Under the pieces are notes generated by a model. It had not been told where the DNA came from. It did not search any database and saw only the letters and a list, made by a program, of their open reading frames with translations. The position numbers and the translations under genes were made by a program. From the NCBI RefSeq assembly GCF_900110425.1, contig NZ_FODS01000002.1, positions 248,001 to 312,000 on the forward strand: a stretch of 64,000 bases of DNA, in the 5' to 3' direction. Every line of letters starts with the position of its first letter. Positions within the stretch are counted from its first letter, which is position 1. Of this stretch, positions 41,954 to 50,037 are shown in pieces. The DNA is from Salinihabitans flavidus (GTDB lineage Bacteria; Pseudomonadota; Alphaproteobacteria; Rhodobacterales; Rhodobacteraceae).

Positions 41954-42022
41954 GACGCCGGCGCGCGAAAATGTGAGCGCGGGGCAGGTGCAACGCCCCA
42001 CCACAGCGCCTAGATAGGTAAA

Positions 42023-42625
42023 ATGACGATGAAGAGCACCCTTCTGGCCGCAGGCGCGGTCCTTGCGATGGCCTTTCCCGCGGCGGCGGAAAAGCTGCCG
42101 CTATCGGCGATTTCCTCCTATCTCAATTCTCTGACCACGGCGCAGGCCGGGTTCACCCAGCTCAACGAGGATGGAACGCGTTCGGCCGGGCAGCTTTACA
42201 TCAAGCGCCCCGGCAAGATGCGGTTCGAATACGACCCGCCCAACGAGGGGCTTGTGATGGCCGGTTCCGGCGCGGTGGCCATTTTCGACGGCCGCTCGAA
42301 CCAGCCGCCCGAAACCTATCCGCTCAAGCGCACACCGCTGTCGATCATCCTTGCGCCCAATGTGAATCTGGGCCGTGAACGCATGGTGATCGGCCACACA
42401 GAGGACGGCATCGCCACGGTCGTGACCGCGCAAGATCCCGACAACCCCGATTACGGCACCATCAAGCTTTACTTCACCGCCAATCCGGTAACGCTTCGCC
42501 AATGGGTGATCAACAACGGGGATGGCGGGACGGTGACAGTCCGGCTGGGCGAATTGAAGACCGGGATCTCACTGTCCAACGATCTGTTCAACATCCGCAA
42601 GCAGGAGGGGCGTCCCGAACGCTGA
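42023..42625 (+). CDS. lolA: Outer-membrane lipoprotein carrier protein LolA
   Basis: Periplasmic chaperone that carries lipoproteins from the LolCDE complex to the outer membrane. The 200-residue protein has a signal peptide to about FPAAAEK (22), then the open-barrel LolA features: AGFTQLNEDGTRSAGQLYIK and RPGKMRFEYDPP, and GELKTGISLSNDLFNI at the end. Length is usual. It follows ftsK by 69 bases on the same strand, as in many proteobacteria. A second ATG at residue 3 is equally possible as a start. Confidence 0.93.
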   Translation: MTMKSTLLAAGAVLAMAFPAAAEKLPLSAISSYLNSLTTAQAGFTQLNEDGTRSAGQLYIKRPGKMRFEYDPPNEGLVMAGSGAVAIFDGRSNQPPETYPLKRTPLSIILAPNVNLGRERMVIGHTEDGIATVVTAQDPDNPDYGTIKLYFTANPVTLRQWVINNGDGGTVTVRLGELKTGISLSNDLFNIRKQEGRPER

Positions 42626-42763
42626 TCCGCGCGTGCCGGGCCGAACCTGCCCCCACTGGAATGTGGGGTTCGGTCGTCCTTGGCCGGGCGGGTGCATACC
42701 CTCTTGCCCGCGCGGGGCGTCTACGATCAGGTGCAACGCCCGCCAGAGCGCCCCTGCCCCGGC

Positions 42764-43348
42764 CTACGCCCGGCCGCAGCGCGAAAGCTGCGCCTTGTAA
42801 ACCCTGGCGCGGTCCTCCACCTCCGAGGCGACGCGCAGTAGCCACGATTTGCTGCGATAGCTGCCACGGGCATACCCGGTGTGCCCCTCGTGGTAGTTGA
42901 GATACTGTGCCCGCGTATCGGCCAGCGCTATGCCGTTGCGCTCGCGGCTCTTGTTCATGTACCAGCCCATGAAATCGCTCGCATCGCGGATGCGGTCGCG
43001 CCGCGCCCTTCGGTTGCGGGTTTCGTTCTGGTATTCCTCCCATGTGCCGTCAAGCGCCTGCGCATAGCCATAGGCAGAGCTTTGCCGTCCCATCGGAAGA
43101 ATGCCCAGGACATAGCGGTTCGGCGTGCGTGCGTTGCCGATGAATTTGCTTTCCTGATAGATCGTCGCCATCTGCACATGCACCGGCACACCCCAACGGC
43201 GTTCGGTCGCGCGGAATGCGCGCAGGTAGTGCGGCCGCTCGTTCACGATGGCGCAGGCGTCATCGAGATTGCGCGGCGGCGTAAATCGCCCACTGCCGCA
43301 GGATGTAACCAGCAACAGGATCACCAGGGCGCGGAAGAATCTGCTCAT
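42764..43348 (-). CDS. Lytic transglycosylase (SLT-domain) lipoprotein
   Basis: A 194-residue lipoprotein with lipobox LVTSC (Cys17) after a short signal. The SLT domain has the catalytic Glu in MATIYQESKFIGNA and the later SAYGYAQALDGTWEEYQ and YLNYHEGHTGYARGSY segments typical of membrane-bound lytic transglycosylases, which cut glycan strands of peptidoglycan. It is encoded convergently to lolA; the 138-base gap holds GC-rich inverted repeats. The small size suggests one catalytic domain without accessory regions. Confidence 0.85.
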   Translation of the reverse strand: MSRFFRALVILLLVTSCGSGRFTPPRNLDDACAIVNERPHYLRAFRATERRWGVPVHVQMATIYQESKFIGNARTPNRYVLGILPMGRQSSAYGYAQALDGTWEEYQNETRNRRARRDRIRDASDFMGWYMNKSRERNGIALADTRAQYLNYHEGHTGYARGSYRSKSWLLRVASEVEDRARVYKAQLSRCGRA

Positions 43349-43437
43349 CTGCCTCTCGCCTATGTTTGGTCTTGTTTTTCAGGCAGACTAGCGCATTTGC
43401 CCGTCCGAGGGAATGAATTTCCTGTGGAAGTCCGTGA

Positions 43438-43471
43438 CCCGGACCCCGTGCCGCAGGCGGCCGGGTCCGGG
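43438..43471 (-). terminator. Perfect 9-bp stem 3' of the thiolase gene
   Basis: CCCGGACCC (43438-43446) and GGGTCCGGG (43463-43471) pair perfectly around a 16-base loop, 20 bases beyond the thiolase stop. No T-run is present. It is a possible terminator or 3' stabiliser for that gene, which runs on the minus strand. Confidence 0.4.
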
Positions 43472-43491
43472 AGGGGCATATGGCGCGGGGG

Positions 43492-44664
43492 TCAGACCCG
43501 TTCGATGGCGATCGCGGTGCCCTCGCCGCCGCCGATGCAGATCGCGGCGACGCCGCGTTTCAGGCCACGCTTTTCCAGCGCGTTGAGAAGTGTCACCATG
43601 ATCCGCGCCCCCGACGCGCCGATCGGATGGCCAAGCGCGCAGGCGCCACCGTTGACGTTCACCTGCTCCCGCTCCAGCCCCATCTCGCGCATGAAGGCCA
43701 TGGGAACCACGGCGAACGCCTCGTTCACCTCCCACAGATCGACGTCTTCGACGGTCCAGCCAATCCGGTCGAGCAGTTTGCGCGCGGCGGGCACCGGCGC
43801 GGTGGTGAACCAGCCTGGCGCCTGCGCGTGACTGGCGTGACCAAGGATACGGGCGCGGATGTTCAGCCCGCCCGCCTCCGCCGCTTCTTCGGAGGCGAGG
43901 ACAAGCGCCGCCGCCCCGTCGGAGATCGAAGAGGAATTGGCCGCGGTCACGGTGCCGTCCTTGCGGAAGGCGGGGTTGAGGTGAGGAATTTTCTCGGGCC
44001 GGGCCTTGCCGGGCTGTTCGTCCGTGTCCACCGACTGATCGCCCTTGCGGGTCTTGACGGTGACGGCAGTGATCTCTCCGTCGAAGGCGCCGGTGTCCTG
44101 CGCCTCACGCGCGTTCGACAAAGAGCGGATGGCATATTCGTCCTGCGCCTCGCGGGTGAACTGAAATTTTTCCGCGCAATCCTCGGCAAAGGTGCCCATC
44201 AGGCGGCCCTTGTCATAGGCGTCTTCCAGCCCGTCGAGGAACATGTGGTCGACCACCTGCGCGTGCCCGATCCGCGCGCCGCCGCGCATCTTGGGCAGCA
44301 GGTAGGGCGATTCCGTCATGCTTTCCATACCGCCCGCGATCATCACCCCGCTCGCGCCGAGGGCGATCTGATCGAAGCCGACCATCGCCGCCTTCATGCC
44401 CGAGCCGCACATCTTGTTGAGCGTGGTGGCCGGCACCTCTTCGCCCAGCCCCGCGCCAAAGCCCGCCTGCCGCGCGGGGGCCTGCCCCTGACCAGCGGGC
44501 AGCACGCAGCCCATCACCACCTCCTCCACGGTGTCCGTCTTCGCGTCGGCCAGTGCGGCGCGAATCGCGGCGGCGCCGAGATCGGCCGCCGGAACCCCGG
44601 CGAACACGCCCTGAAACCCGCCCATCGGGGTGCGGGCCGCGCCCGCGATCACCACGTTTTTCAT
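43492..44664 (-). CDS. phaA: Acetyl-CoA C-acetyltransferase (thiolase)
   Basis: Condenses two acetyl-CoA into acetoacetyl-CoA or does the reverse. The 390-residue thiolase has the acyl-accepting Cys in TLNKMCGSGMKAAM (about 88), the catalytic His in NVNGGACALGHPIGASGARI (about 346), and the second Cys in AICIGGGEGTA (about 376). Biosynthetic PhaA-type enzymes match best, supporting polyhydroxybutyrate or ketone metabolism, but a degradative role cannot be excluded. AGGAGG precedes the ATG at 44664; the frame extends upstream without a ribosome site. No phaB is adjacent. Confidence 0.9.
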   Translation of the reverse strand: MKNVVIAGAARTPMGGFQGVFAGVPAADLGAAAIRAALADAKTDTVEEVVMGCVLPAGQGQAPARQAGFGAGLGEEVPATTLNKMCGSGMKAAMVGFDQIALGASGVMIAGGMESMTESPYLLPKMRGGARIGHAQVVDHMFLDGLEDAYDKGRLMGTFAEDCAEKFQFTREAQDEYAIRSLSNAREAQDTGAFDGEITAVTVKTRKGDQSVDTDEQPGKARPEKIPHLNPAFRKDGTVTAANSSSISDGAAALVLASEEAAEAGGLNIRARILGHASHAQAPGWFTTAPVPAARKLLDRIGWTVEDVDLWEVNEAFAVVPMAFMREMGLEREQVNVNGGACALGHPIGASGARIMVTLLNALEKRGLKRGVAAICIGGGEGTAIAIERV

Positions 44665-44827
44665 GTCGTCCTCCTTGACAGGTTCGCTGCCCTGTCTGCG
44701 CCGCAATTGCTACAGGGATGTTTCAAGCAGGTCGCGGCGCGTTTGGCAACAGCGGTGGCGCGATACCTGTTGGTAAGGTTTGCCGCCTATCCTCGCCCCG
44801 GATCGAGAAGCAGAGACGGAGCAGGCC

Positions 44828-45157
44828 ATGAACCTGTCGAGCAGAACCGGGCATGACGCCCTTGTCGTGACGGTGAACGCACCGCGCATCGACGCGGCGG
44901 TGGCGATCCAGTTCAAGGACCGGATGCGCGCGGAGACGGAACAGGGACCGCCGCGCGTCATCCTCGATCTGTCGCAGGTGGAATTCGTCGATTCCAGTGG
45001 GCTGGGCGCCATCGTCGCGGTGATGAAGCAGTTGGCCGCGCCGCGCCGGATGGAGCTTTCGGGCCTGCGCGGCAACGTGGACAGGGTGTTCCGCCTGACG
45101 CGGATGGATTCGGTGTTCAACATCCACGCGTCACTCGATGACGCGCTCGCGTCATGA
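44828..45157 (+). CDS. STAS-domain anti-anti-sigma factor
   Basis: A 109-residue single STAS domain. The phosphorylatable serine is in VEFVDSSGLGAIVAVMKQL, the canonical SpoIIAA/RsbV site, and the fold continues through LSGLRGNVDRVFRLTRMDSV. In the usual scheme the unphosphorylated form binds the partner anti-sigma kinase and frees a sigma factor. The next gene, overlapping by ATGA, encodes a matching ATPase-type kinase. The output sigma factor is not encoded in the window. Confidence 0.87.
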   Translation: MNLSSRTGHDALVVTVNAPRIDAAVAIQFKDRMRAETEQGPPRVILDLSQVEFVDSSGLGAIVAVMKQLAAPRRMELSGLRGNVDRVFRLTRMDSVFNIHASLDDALAS

Positions 45158-45645
45158 TCGCCCGGCAGCGCGGCGCTCCCGATGTGCGGCAGGCTCGTCA
45201 GGCGATGAGACCCCCACCACAGATCCGATTCCATATCACCATGGCGGGGCAGGCACATCATGTGCGCGGTGCTCTTTCGGCGCTCACCTGCCATCTGCGT
45301 GGGCAGAATGTGCCCGAACCGGTGATTGCCACGACAGAGATCGTGCTCGCCGAGGTGCTCAACAACGTGGTCGAACATGCGCTGAGCGGGGGCGCGGACG
45401 GGCAAATCGACCTGCGCTGCCGGCGCGCGGGCAGCGGGCTTTGCTTCGAGATCCGCGACGACGGGCGCGCCATGCCGGGCGGTACGCTCCCCGAAGGGCA
45501 TCTGCCGCCGGTGGGCGACCGGGTTGCGGATCTGCCCGAAGGGGGCTGGGGCTGGGGGTTGGTGCGCCGGTTGGCGCAGGACCCGAGCTATCACCGCGCG
45601 GACGGGCGCAACCACATGCGCTTCCGCATCGCCCTGCCAGAGTAG
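45154..45645 (+). CDS. RsbW-like anti-sigma factor serine kinase
   Basis: A 163-residue histidine-kinase-like ATPase (GHKL) of the RsbW/SpoIIAB group. The N box is in EIVLAEVLNNVVEHALSGGA, the G1 box is CFEIRDDGRAM, and the glycine lid appears as EGGWGWGLVRRLAQD. It would phosphorylate the STAS protein next door and may bind a sigma factor or act in a partner-switch pathway. A conserved His/Asn pattern is intact, so it should bind ATP. Start overlaps the STAS stop by four bases. Confidence 0.85.
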   Translation: MIARQRGAPDVRQARQAMRPPPQIRFHITMAGQAHHVRGALSALTCHLRGQNVPEPVIATTEIVLAEVLNNVVEHALSGGADGQIDLRCRRAGSGLCFEIRDDGRAMPGGTLPEGHLPPVGDRVADLPEGGWGWGLVRRLAQDPSYHRADGRNHMRFRIALPE

Positions 45646-45734
45646 CGAGCGCCCGGAGCGGCGGAAAAAAGCGGTTCCAACTTCCCCGCAACCTGCCATA
45701 CCCTCCGGCGCAGCACAGCAGCGGAGGATCAGAT

Positions 45735-47309
45735 ATGCGCGATTTCCACCTTCCGGGGCGCTCGCCCGTCTTTGCGGGAAATGGCATCTGCGCCACCTCG
45801 CATCCGATCGCGGCGCAGGCGGCGCTCGACATCCTCAAGCAGGGCGGCAACGCGATGGACGCGGCTATCGCGGGGGCGGTTCTTCTGGGCATATGCGAGC
45901 CACATATGTGCGGGATCGGCGGCGATTGTTTCGTGCTGTGGTCGCCGGCGGGGGGCGACGACATCCGCGCGCTGAACGGGTCGGGCCGGGCCTGCGCGGC
46001 GGCGGATGCGGCGGCGCTTCGGGCGCAGGGGCTGGACACGATCCCCGTGGGCAGCGCCCATGCGGTCACGATCCCCGGCGCGGTGGCGGGCTTCTGCCAC
46101 CTGTCGCAAACCCAGGGGCGGCTTGGCCTTGATGCCGTACTGGCCCCGGCGATCCGCTACGCCGAGGAGGGGGTGCCCATCGCCCCGCGCGTGGCCCAAG
46201 ATCTGGCCACATGCAGTGCCGCGCTACAGGGGCACGGCCCCGCCCATTTCATGAAGGATGGCCGCCCCCTGCGTGTGGGTGACAGGTTCCGCGCGCCGGG
46301 GCAGGCCGAGGTGCTGCGCCGGATCGCGCAACACGGGCCGGACGCCTTCTATACCGGAGAGGTCGCGGAGGACATGCTCGCCGCCCTGCATGCGGCGGGC
46401 GGCCGGCAGACGGCAGAGGATTTCGCCGCCGCCCGCTGCGACGAGACGGTGCCGATCCGCGGCACATACGGCCCGCAGGAGTTGGTGGAGCATCCGCCCA
46501 ACGGTCAGGGGGCGACAGCGATCCTGCTGCTCAATATCCTCAAGCACTTCGATCTCGCGGCGATGGACCCGCTCGGCGCAAGGCGCGCGCATCTTGAGGC
46601 CGAGGCCGCGAAACTGGCCTATGACGCGCGCAACCGCATCGTGGCCGATCCGGACGCCACCGCCCGGCTGGAGGCAATGCTCGCGCCCGAAACCGCCGCG
46701 CGGCTTGCCGCGTTGATCGACCCGGCCCGCGCCATGACACACCCGCCCCCCCTGACAGAGGCGGTGCACAAGGATACCGTCTATATCACGGTGGTCGACC
46801 GCGATCGCATGGCGGTCTCGCTGATCTACTCGATCTTCCACGGCTTCGGCTCTGGCATCGCGTCGGAAAAGTTCGGCATCGCGATGCAGAATCGCGGCGC
46901 CGGCTTCACGCTGGAGAAAGGGCATCCCAACGAATACGGGCCCGGCAAGCGGCCGATGCACACGATCATTCCCGGCATGCTCTGTGAAGGCGGGCGCACG
47001 GTCATGCCCTTCGGCGTTATGGGCGGGCAGTATCAATCGAGCGGTCACGCGCGCTTCATCTCCAACATGACCGATTTCGGCATGGACCCTCAGACCGCGA
47101 TCGACGCGCCGCGCCTGTTTCCCGATGGCGGTGAGTTGCGGATGGAACGGGGGTTTGCCGATCCGGTGCGCCAGGCGCTGGCCGATCTGGGGCACAAAGT
47201 CGTCACCCCGGATGCCCCCCTCGGCGGGGCGCAGGCGATCCGGATTCAAGACGGCTGGCTTGAAGGGGCGTCCGACCCGCGCAAGGACGGCTGCGCCATC
47301 GGCTATTGA
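45735..47309 (+). CDS. Gamma-glutamyltransferase family protein, cytoplasmic type
   Basis: A 524-residue Ntn-hydrolase related to gamma-glutamyltransferases but without a signal peptide. The N-terminal domain has ILKQGGNAMDAAIAGAVLLG and MCGIGGDCFVLW. The predicted self-cleavage Thr is about 348 in HKDTVYITVVDRDRMAVSLI. The product end HTIIPGMLCEGGRTVMPFGV and VMGGQYQSSGH resemble the substrate pocket. Such cytosolic relatives include oxamate amidohydrolase and other acylases, so the substrate may not be glutathione. GGAGG stands seven bases before the ATG. It may be transcribed with the STAS/RsbW pair 89 bases upstream. Confidence 0.85.
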   Translation: MRDFHLPGRSPVFAGNGICATSHPIAAQAALDILKQGGNAMDAAIAGAVLLGICEPHMCGIGGDCFVLWSPAGGDDIRALNGSGRACAAADAAALRAQGLDTIPVGSAHAVTIPGAVAGFCHLSQTQGRLGLDAVLAPAIRYAEEGVPIAPRVAQDLATCSAALQGHGPAHFMKDGRPLRVGDRFRAPGQAEVLRRIAQHGPDAFYTGEVAEDMLAALHAAGGRQTAEDFAAARCDETVPIRGTYGPQELVEHPPNGQGATAILLLNILKHFDLAAMDPLGARRAHLEAEAAKLAYDARNRIVADPDATARLEAMLAPETAARLAALIDPARAMTHPPPLTEAVHKDTVYITVVDRDRMAVSLIYSIFHGFGSGIASEKFGIAMQNRGAGFTLEKGHPNEYGPGKRPMHTIIPGMLCEGGRTVMPFGVMGGQYQSSGHARFISNMTDFGMDPQTAIDAPRLFPDGGELRMERGFADPVRQALADLGHKVVTPDAPLGGAQAIRIQDGWLEGASDPRKDGCAIGY

Positions 47310-47346
47310 ACCCCGGCGGCGGGTGGGCGCAAACCCTCCCCTGCCG

Positions 47347-47673
47347 TCAATTCAACTGGAAATGCAGCGGGTAATGCCCGTCCTCGAACGGTCCGAAAAG
47401 ATCGGGAATGTCGGGATGGCTCACCGGCTCGCCGGAATAATCGGCGACCAGATTCTGCTCAGAAACATAGGCGACGTAGTAGCTCTGATCGTTTTCGGCC
47501 AGCAGGTGATAGAAGGGCTGATCCTTGACCGGGCGGCTTTCCTCGGGAATCGCGTCATACCATTCCTCGGTATTGGCGAATTCCGGGTCCACGTCGAAGA
47601 CCACCCCGCGGAAGGGATGCTTCTTGTGGCGCACGACCTGGCCCAATCCGTATTTTGCGCGTGTCTTCAACAT
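47347..47673 (-). CDS. hspQ: Heat shock protein HspQ
   Basis: A 108-residue member of the HspQ (hemimethylated-DNA-binding-like) family. The conserved YGLGQVVRHKKHPFRGVVFD at the start, then DQPFYHLLAENDQSYYVAYV and DLFGPFEDGHYPLHFQLN, match closely. In E. coli HspQ is a Lon substrate and allosteric activator and affects DnaA stability. Gene orientation is opposite to both neighbours. A dyad CCCCTTG-N13-CAAGGGG lies 16-42 bases upstream. Confidence 0.92.
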   Translation of the reverse strand: MLKTRAKYGLGQVVRHKKHPFRGVVFDVDPEFANTEEWYDAIPEESRPVKDQPFYHLLAENDQSYYVAYVSEQNLVADYSGEPVSHPDIPDLFGPFEDGHYPLHFQLN

Positions 47674-47688
47674 AACAAGATGCCCCTA

Positions 47689-47715
47689 CCCCTTGAACCT
47701 AGTGGGTGCAAGGGG
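47689..47715 (-). promoter_or_regulatory. Perfect dyad upstream of hspQ
   Basis: CCCCTTG (47689-47695) and CAAGGGG (47709-47715) form a perfect seven-base dyad with a 13-base spacer, 16 bases before the hspQ start. It could be an operator or overlap a heat-shock promoter, since TTGCAC on the minus strand at its outer edge resembles a -35 box. It is not the CIRCE element. Function inferred from position only. Confidence 0.4.
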
Positions 47716-47889
47716 GCGATGTCCACATTTCCGCCACAATTGGCGGGGAAACAGACTGTGAACCTTACCTGCACAGTGTCCCGCCCCGCGCCGGATCGGC
47801 CCGCACGGTGAATTGACCGCAAGCGCAAAAAGGCACAGGTTTCCCGCATGGGGCAAAAGGTGGGTATTGCCGCTTCATCTGGGGGCAAC

Positions 47890-48348
47890 ATGCAGATTGA
47901 CTACGACAGTCTCACGGCAACCGTGGCCGCCCTGACCGAGGGGGAAACCGACGCTGTGGCGCTCATGGCGACGCTGGCGTGCGAATTGCATCATGCCGAC
48001 GACCGTTTCGACTGGACGGGGTTTTATCGCGTGGTGGCACCGGACCTGCTCAAGATCGGCCCTTATCAGGGCGGGCACGGCTGCCTCGTGATCCCGTTTT
48101 CGCGCGGGATTTGCGGCGCGGCGGCCCGCACCCGCGAGATCCAGCTCGTCGCGGATGTGGAGGCTTTTCCCGGCCATATCGCCTGTTCAGCCTCCACCCG
48201 GTCGGAACTGGTGCTGCCGGTCACGAATGGTGCGGGCGACCTGCTTGGCGTGCTGGACATCGACAGCGACCGTCCCGACGCCTTCACCGAAAAGGACGCC
48301 GCGCGCCTCTCTGCCATCCTCTCCGACACCTTCCGGCACGCCCGCTGA
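47890..48348 (+). CDS. msrC: GAF-domain free methionine-(R)-sulfoxide reductase
   Basis: Reduces free L-methionine-R-sulfoxide. The 152-residue GAF protein has the three family cysteines in the right order: GPYQGGHGCLVIPFSRGICG, then VEAFPGHIACSAS, as in E. coli MsrC/YebR. The strand FDWTGFYRVV and the end LGVLDIDSDRPDAFTEKDAA complete the fold. The ATG at 47890 has GGGGG upstream; earlier in-frame starts exist but add non-conserved residues. It is followed by a geneless region rich in inverted repeats. Confidence 0.88.
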   Translation: MQIDYDSLTATVAALTEGETDAVALMATLACELHHADDRFDWTGFYRVVAPDLLKIGPYQGGHGCLVIPFSRGICGAAARTREIQLVADVEAFPGHIACSASTRSELVLPVTNGAGDLLGVLDIDSDRPDAFTEKDAARLSAILSDTFRHAR

Positions 48349-48467
48349 GCCGGGAGCGTTGCGAAACGCCGGAGGGGGGCGTTGCCCCGTCGCCGCGCGG
48401 CGACGACTCCCCCAGAGGACTGGGACAAAGGTGAAGGGTCTGCCCAATGCGCTTTCACCTTTGCGCG
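48349..48467. repeat. Cluster of inverted repeats between msrC and repeat element D
   Basis: Several perfect stems follow one another: GGGGC-GTT-GCCCC near 48377-48389, GTCGCC-GCGC-GGCGAC near 48389-48404, and AAAGGTGAA (48427-48435) facing TTCACCTTT (48454-48462). No T-run follows any of them. Together with element D they fill the 270-base gap between msrC and the amidase gene. They could end convergent transcripts. Confidence 0.6.
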
Positions 48468-48613
48468 AATACTCGCAAAAGCAACGCCCGCCCCGTTCAC
48501 ACCGCCCGCGAGGGTGCAATCGGCATCGCGCGCACCGACAAAATACCGACGTTATACCGACGTAATACCGAAAAGGGTTTTAGCGTTGAATCAAAGGGTT
48601 AACCTATGATTCG
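48468..48613 (+). repeat. Intergenic repeat element, copy D, with 11-bp tandem array
   Basis: The left arm AATACTCG...AGCAACGC (from 48468) matches copy A. The array has units 48534-48544, 48545-48555, 48556-48566 and a partial fourth at 48567 (ACCGAA). The tail has GGTTAACC (48597-48604) flanked by GAATCA (48588-48593) and TGATTC (48607-48612), a near-palindrome. The partial fourth unit begins 52 bases from the amidase 3' end, the same distance as copy A from its gene. Confidence 0.87.
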
Positions 48614-48618
48614 GAAAA

Positions 48619-49947
48619 TCACGCCAAAACCGCTTCCGCCGCCGCCCCGATCCGCAGAAGGCGGTCTTCGGACATGGGCGCCGTAGCGAATTGAATCCCG
48701 CAACTCGCCACGCCGGTGGGCAGGGTCAGAACCGTTTGACCCATCAGGTTCCCGATCCGCGTGTTGCGCAGGGTCAGAAGGTTCCGGCTCACGTAGTACG
48801 ACTCGTCACGGCCCAGCCGCGCCAGATCGGGCGGCAGGATCGGGCAGGCGGGCGTCAGCACCGCGTCGAAGCGTGCCATGCGCGCGTCAAAACGGCGGCG
48901 ATCCTCGTGAAGCTCGGCCCAACCGGCGGCAAAATCGGGGGCGGAGAAGCTGGCACCCGATTGAAAACGCTCGCGAATCCGGTCGAACATCAGGTCCGGG
49001 TCGGCCTCTATCTCATCACGCCACTGGCCATAGGCCTCGCCGGTGAACAGCACGCCCGACAGCGCCATCGCACGGGCCACCTCCGGCGCCTCGACGCGCT
49101 CCACCCGCGCGCCGGCAGCCTGCAGGCGCTCCACCGCAGACAGGAAGGCGGCATGCGGCGTGTCCTCAAGATCGTCCATCGCCACGGTGTCCAACAGGGC
49201 GAAGCGCATTCCTTCAAGCCGCGCGCCGCGCAGATCCGGCGCCCCCCGCCCCTCCAGCGCGGCCAGCATCAGCGCGGCATCCTCCACCGTGCGGCACAGT
49301 GGGCCGACCGTGTCGAAAGAAGGGCAAAGCGGCACAACCCCCTCAAGACTCAGGCGTTTTTCGGTGGTTTTCAGCCCCACCAGATCGTTCCACGCTGACG
49401 GGATGCGCACCGATCCACCGGTGTCCGTGCCCACCCCTGCCGCCGCCAGCCCGAAGGCCACGGAGGCCGCCGCCCCCGAGGACGATCCCCCCGACACAGC
49501 GCGCGGGTCGTTCACGCAGGGGGGTGTGGCGGTGATCGGGTTGTAGCCCAGCCCCGAGAAGGCCAGTTCCGACATATGGGTCTTGCCAAGGCACACCAGC
49601 CCCATCGCGGTGGCATTGCGCAGCACCCGCGCATCGCGCCCTGGCACCCGGTCTCTCAGAAGGGCCGATCCGGCCTCTGTCTCGACCCCGGCAGTGTCGA
49701 ACAGGTCTTTCCAGCTCACGGGCACCCCGTCGAGCGGCGACAGGCGATAGCCGGCACGCGCGCGCTCGGCCGCCGCCGCCGCCTCGGCCATGGCGCGATC
49801 CGGGGTAAGCCTCGCATAGATGCGGTCGCGCAGGTCGTGGCTTTCGATCGCGCCCAGAAACGCCTGGGTGAGTGCTACCGGATCAATCGCCCCCTCGCCG
49901 ATTCCACGCCCCAGATCCGCCGCGCTCATCTCAAGCCATTCGAACAT
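48619..49947 (-). CDS. Amidase-signature family amidase
   Basis: A 442-residue serine amidase. The Ser-cisSer-Lys triad is predicted as Lys80 (PVSWKDLFD), Ser155 (VSGGSSSGAA) and Ser179 (GTDTGGSVRIP); the 24-residue spacing between the two serines is canonical. The family includes GatA, allophanate hydrolase and aryl amidases; no gatB/gatC lies nearby, so a metabolic amidase is more likely than tRNA amidation. Two Met codons (residues 1 and 7) could start it. It is divergent from the UbiH-type gene. Downstream lies repeat element D. Confidence 0.88.
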   Translation of the reverse strand: MFEWLEMSAADLGRGIGEGAIDPVALTQAFLGAIESHDLRDRIYARLTPDRAMAEAAAAAERARAGYRLSPLDGVPVSWKDLFDTAGVETEAGSALLRDRVPGRDARVLRNATAMGLVCLGKTHMSELAFSGLGYNPITATPPCVNDPRAVSGGSSSGAAASVAFGLAAAGVGTDTGGSVRIPSAWNDLVGLKTTEKRLSLEGVVPLCPSFDTVGPLCRTVEDAALMLAALEGRGAPDLRGARLEGMRFALLDTVAMDDLEDTPHAAFLSAVERLQAAGARVERVEAPEVARAMALSGVLFTGEAYGQWRDEIEADPDLMFDRIRERFQSGASFSAPDFAAGWAELHEDRRRFDARMARFDAVLTPACPILPPDLARLGRDESYYVSRNLLTLRNTRIGNLMGQTVLTLPTGVASCGIQFATAPMSEDRLLRIGAAAEAVLA

Positions 49948-50037
49948 GCCCGCCTCTCCCCGTGAAATTCTTGTTCAGTGACGGTAGCGGCCTTGCGGCG
50001 CATGGACAATCCCGAAGCAAGACGCATATTGGAAGGC

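Noticed and set aside
41985-42000. GGTGCAACGCC near 41990 and 42733 as another repeat family
   Set aside because: The match is only about 11 bases, in GC-rich gaps close together, with no conserved arrangement.
38609-42004. Very long minus-strand open frame (over 1,100 codons) opposite ftsK
   Set aside because: ftsK motifs and codon use are clear on the plus strand. The antisense frame is rich in Arg, His and Gly with no domain, as expected from a GC-rich shadow.
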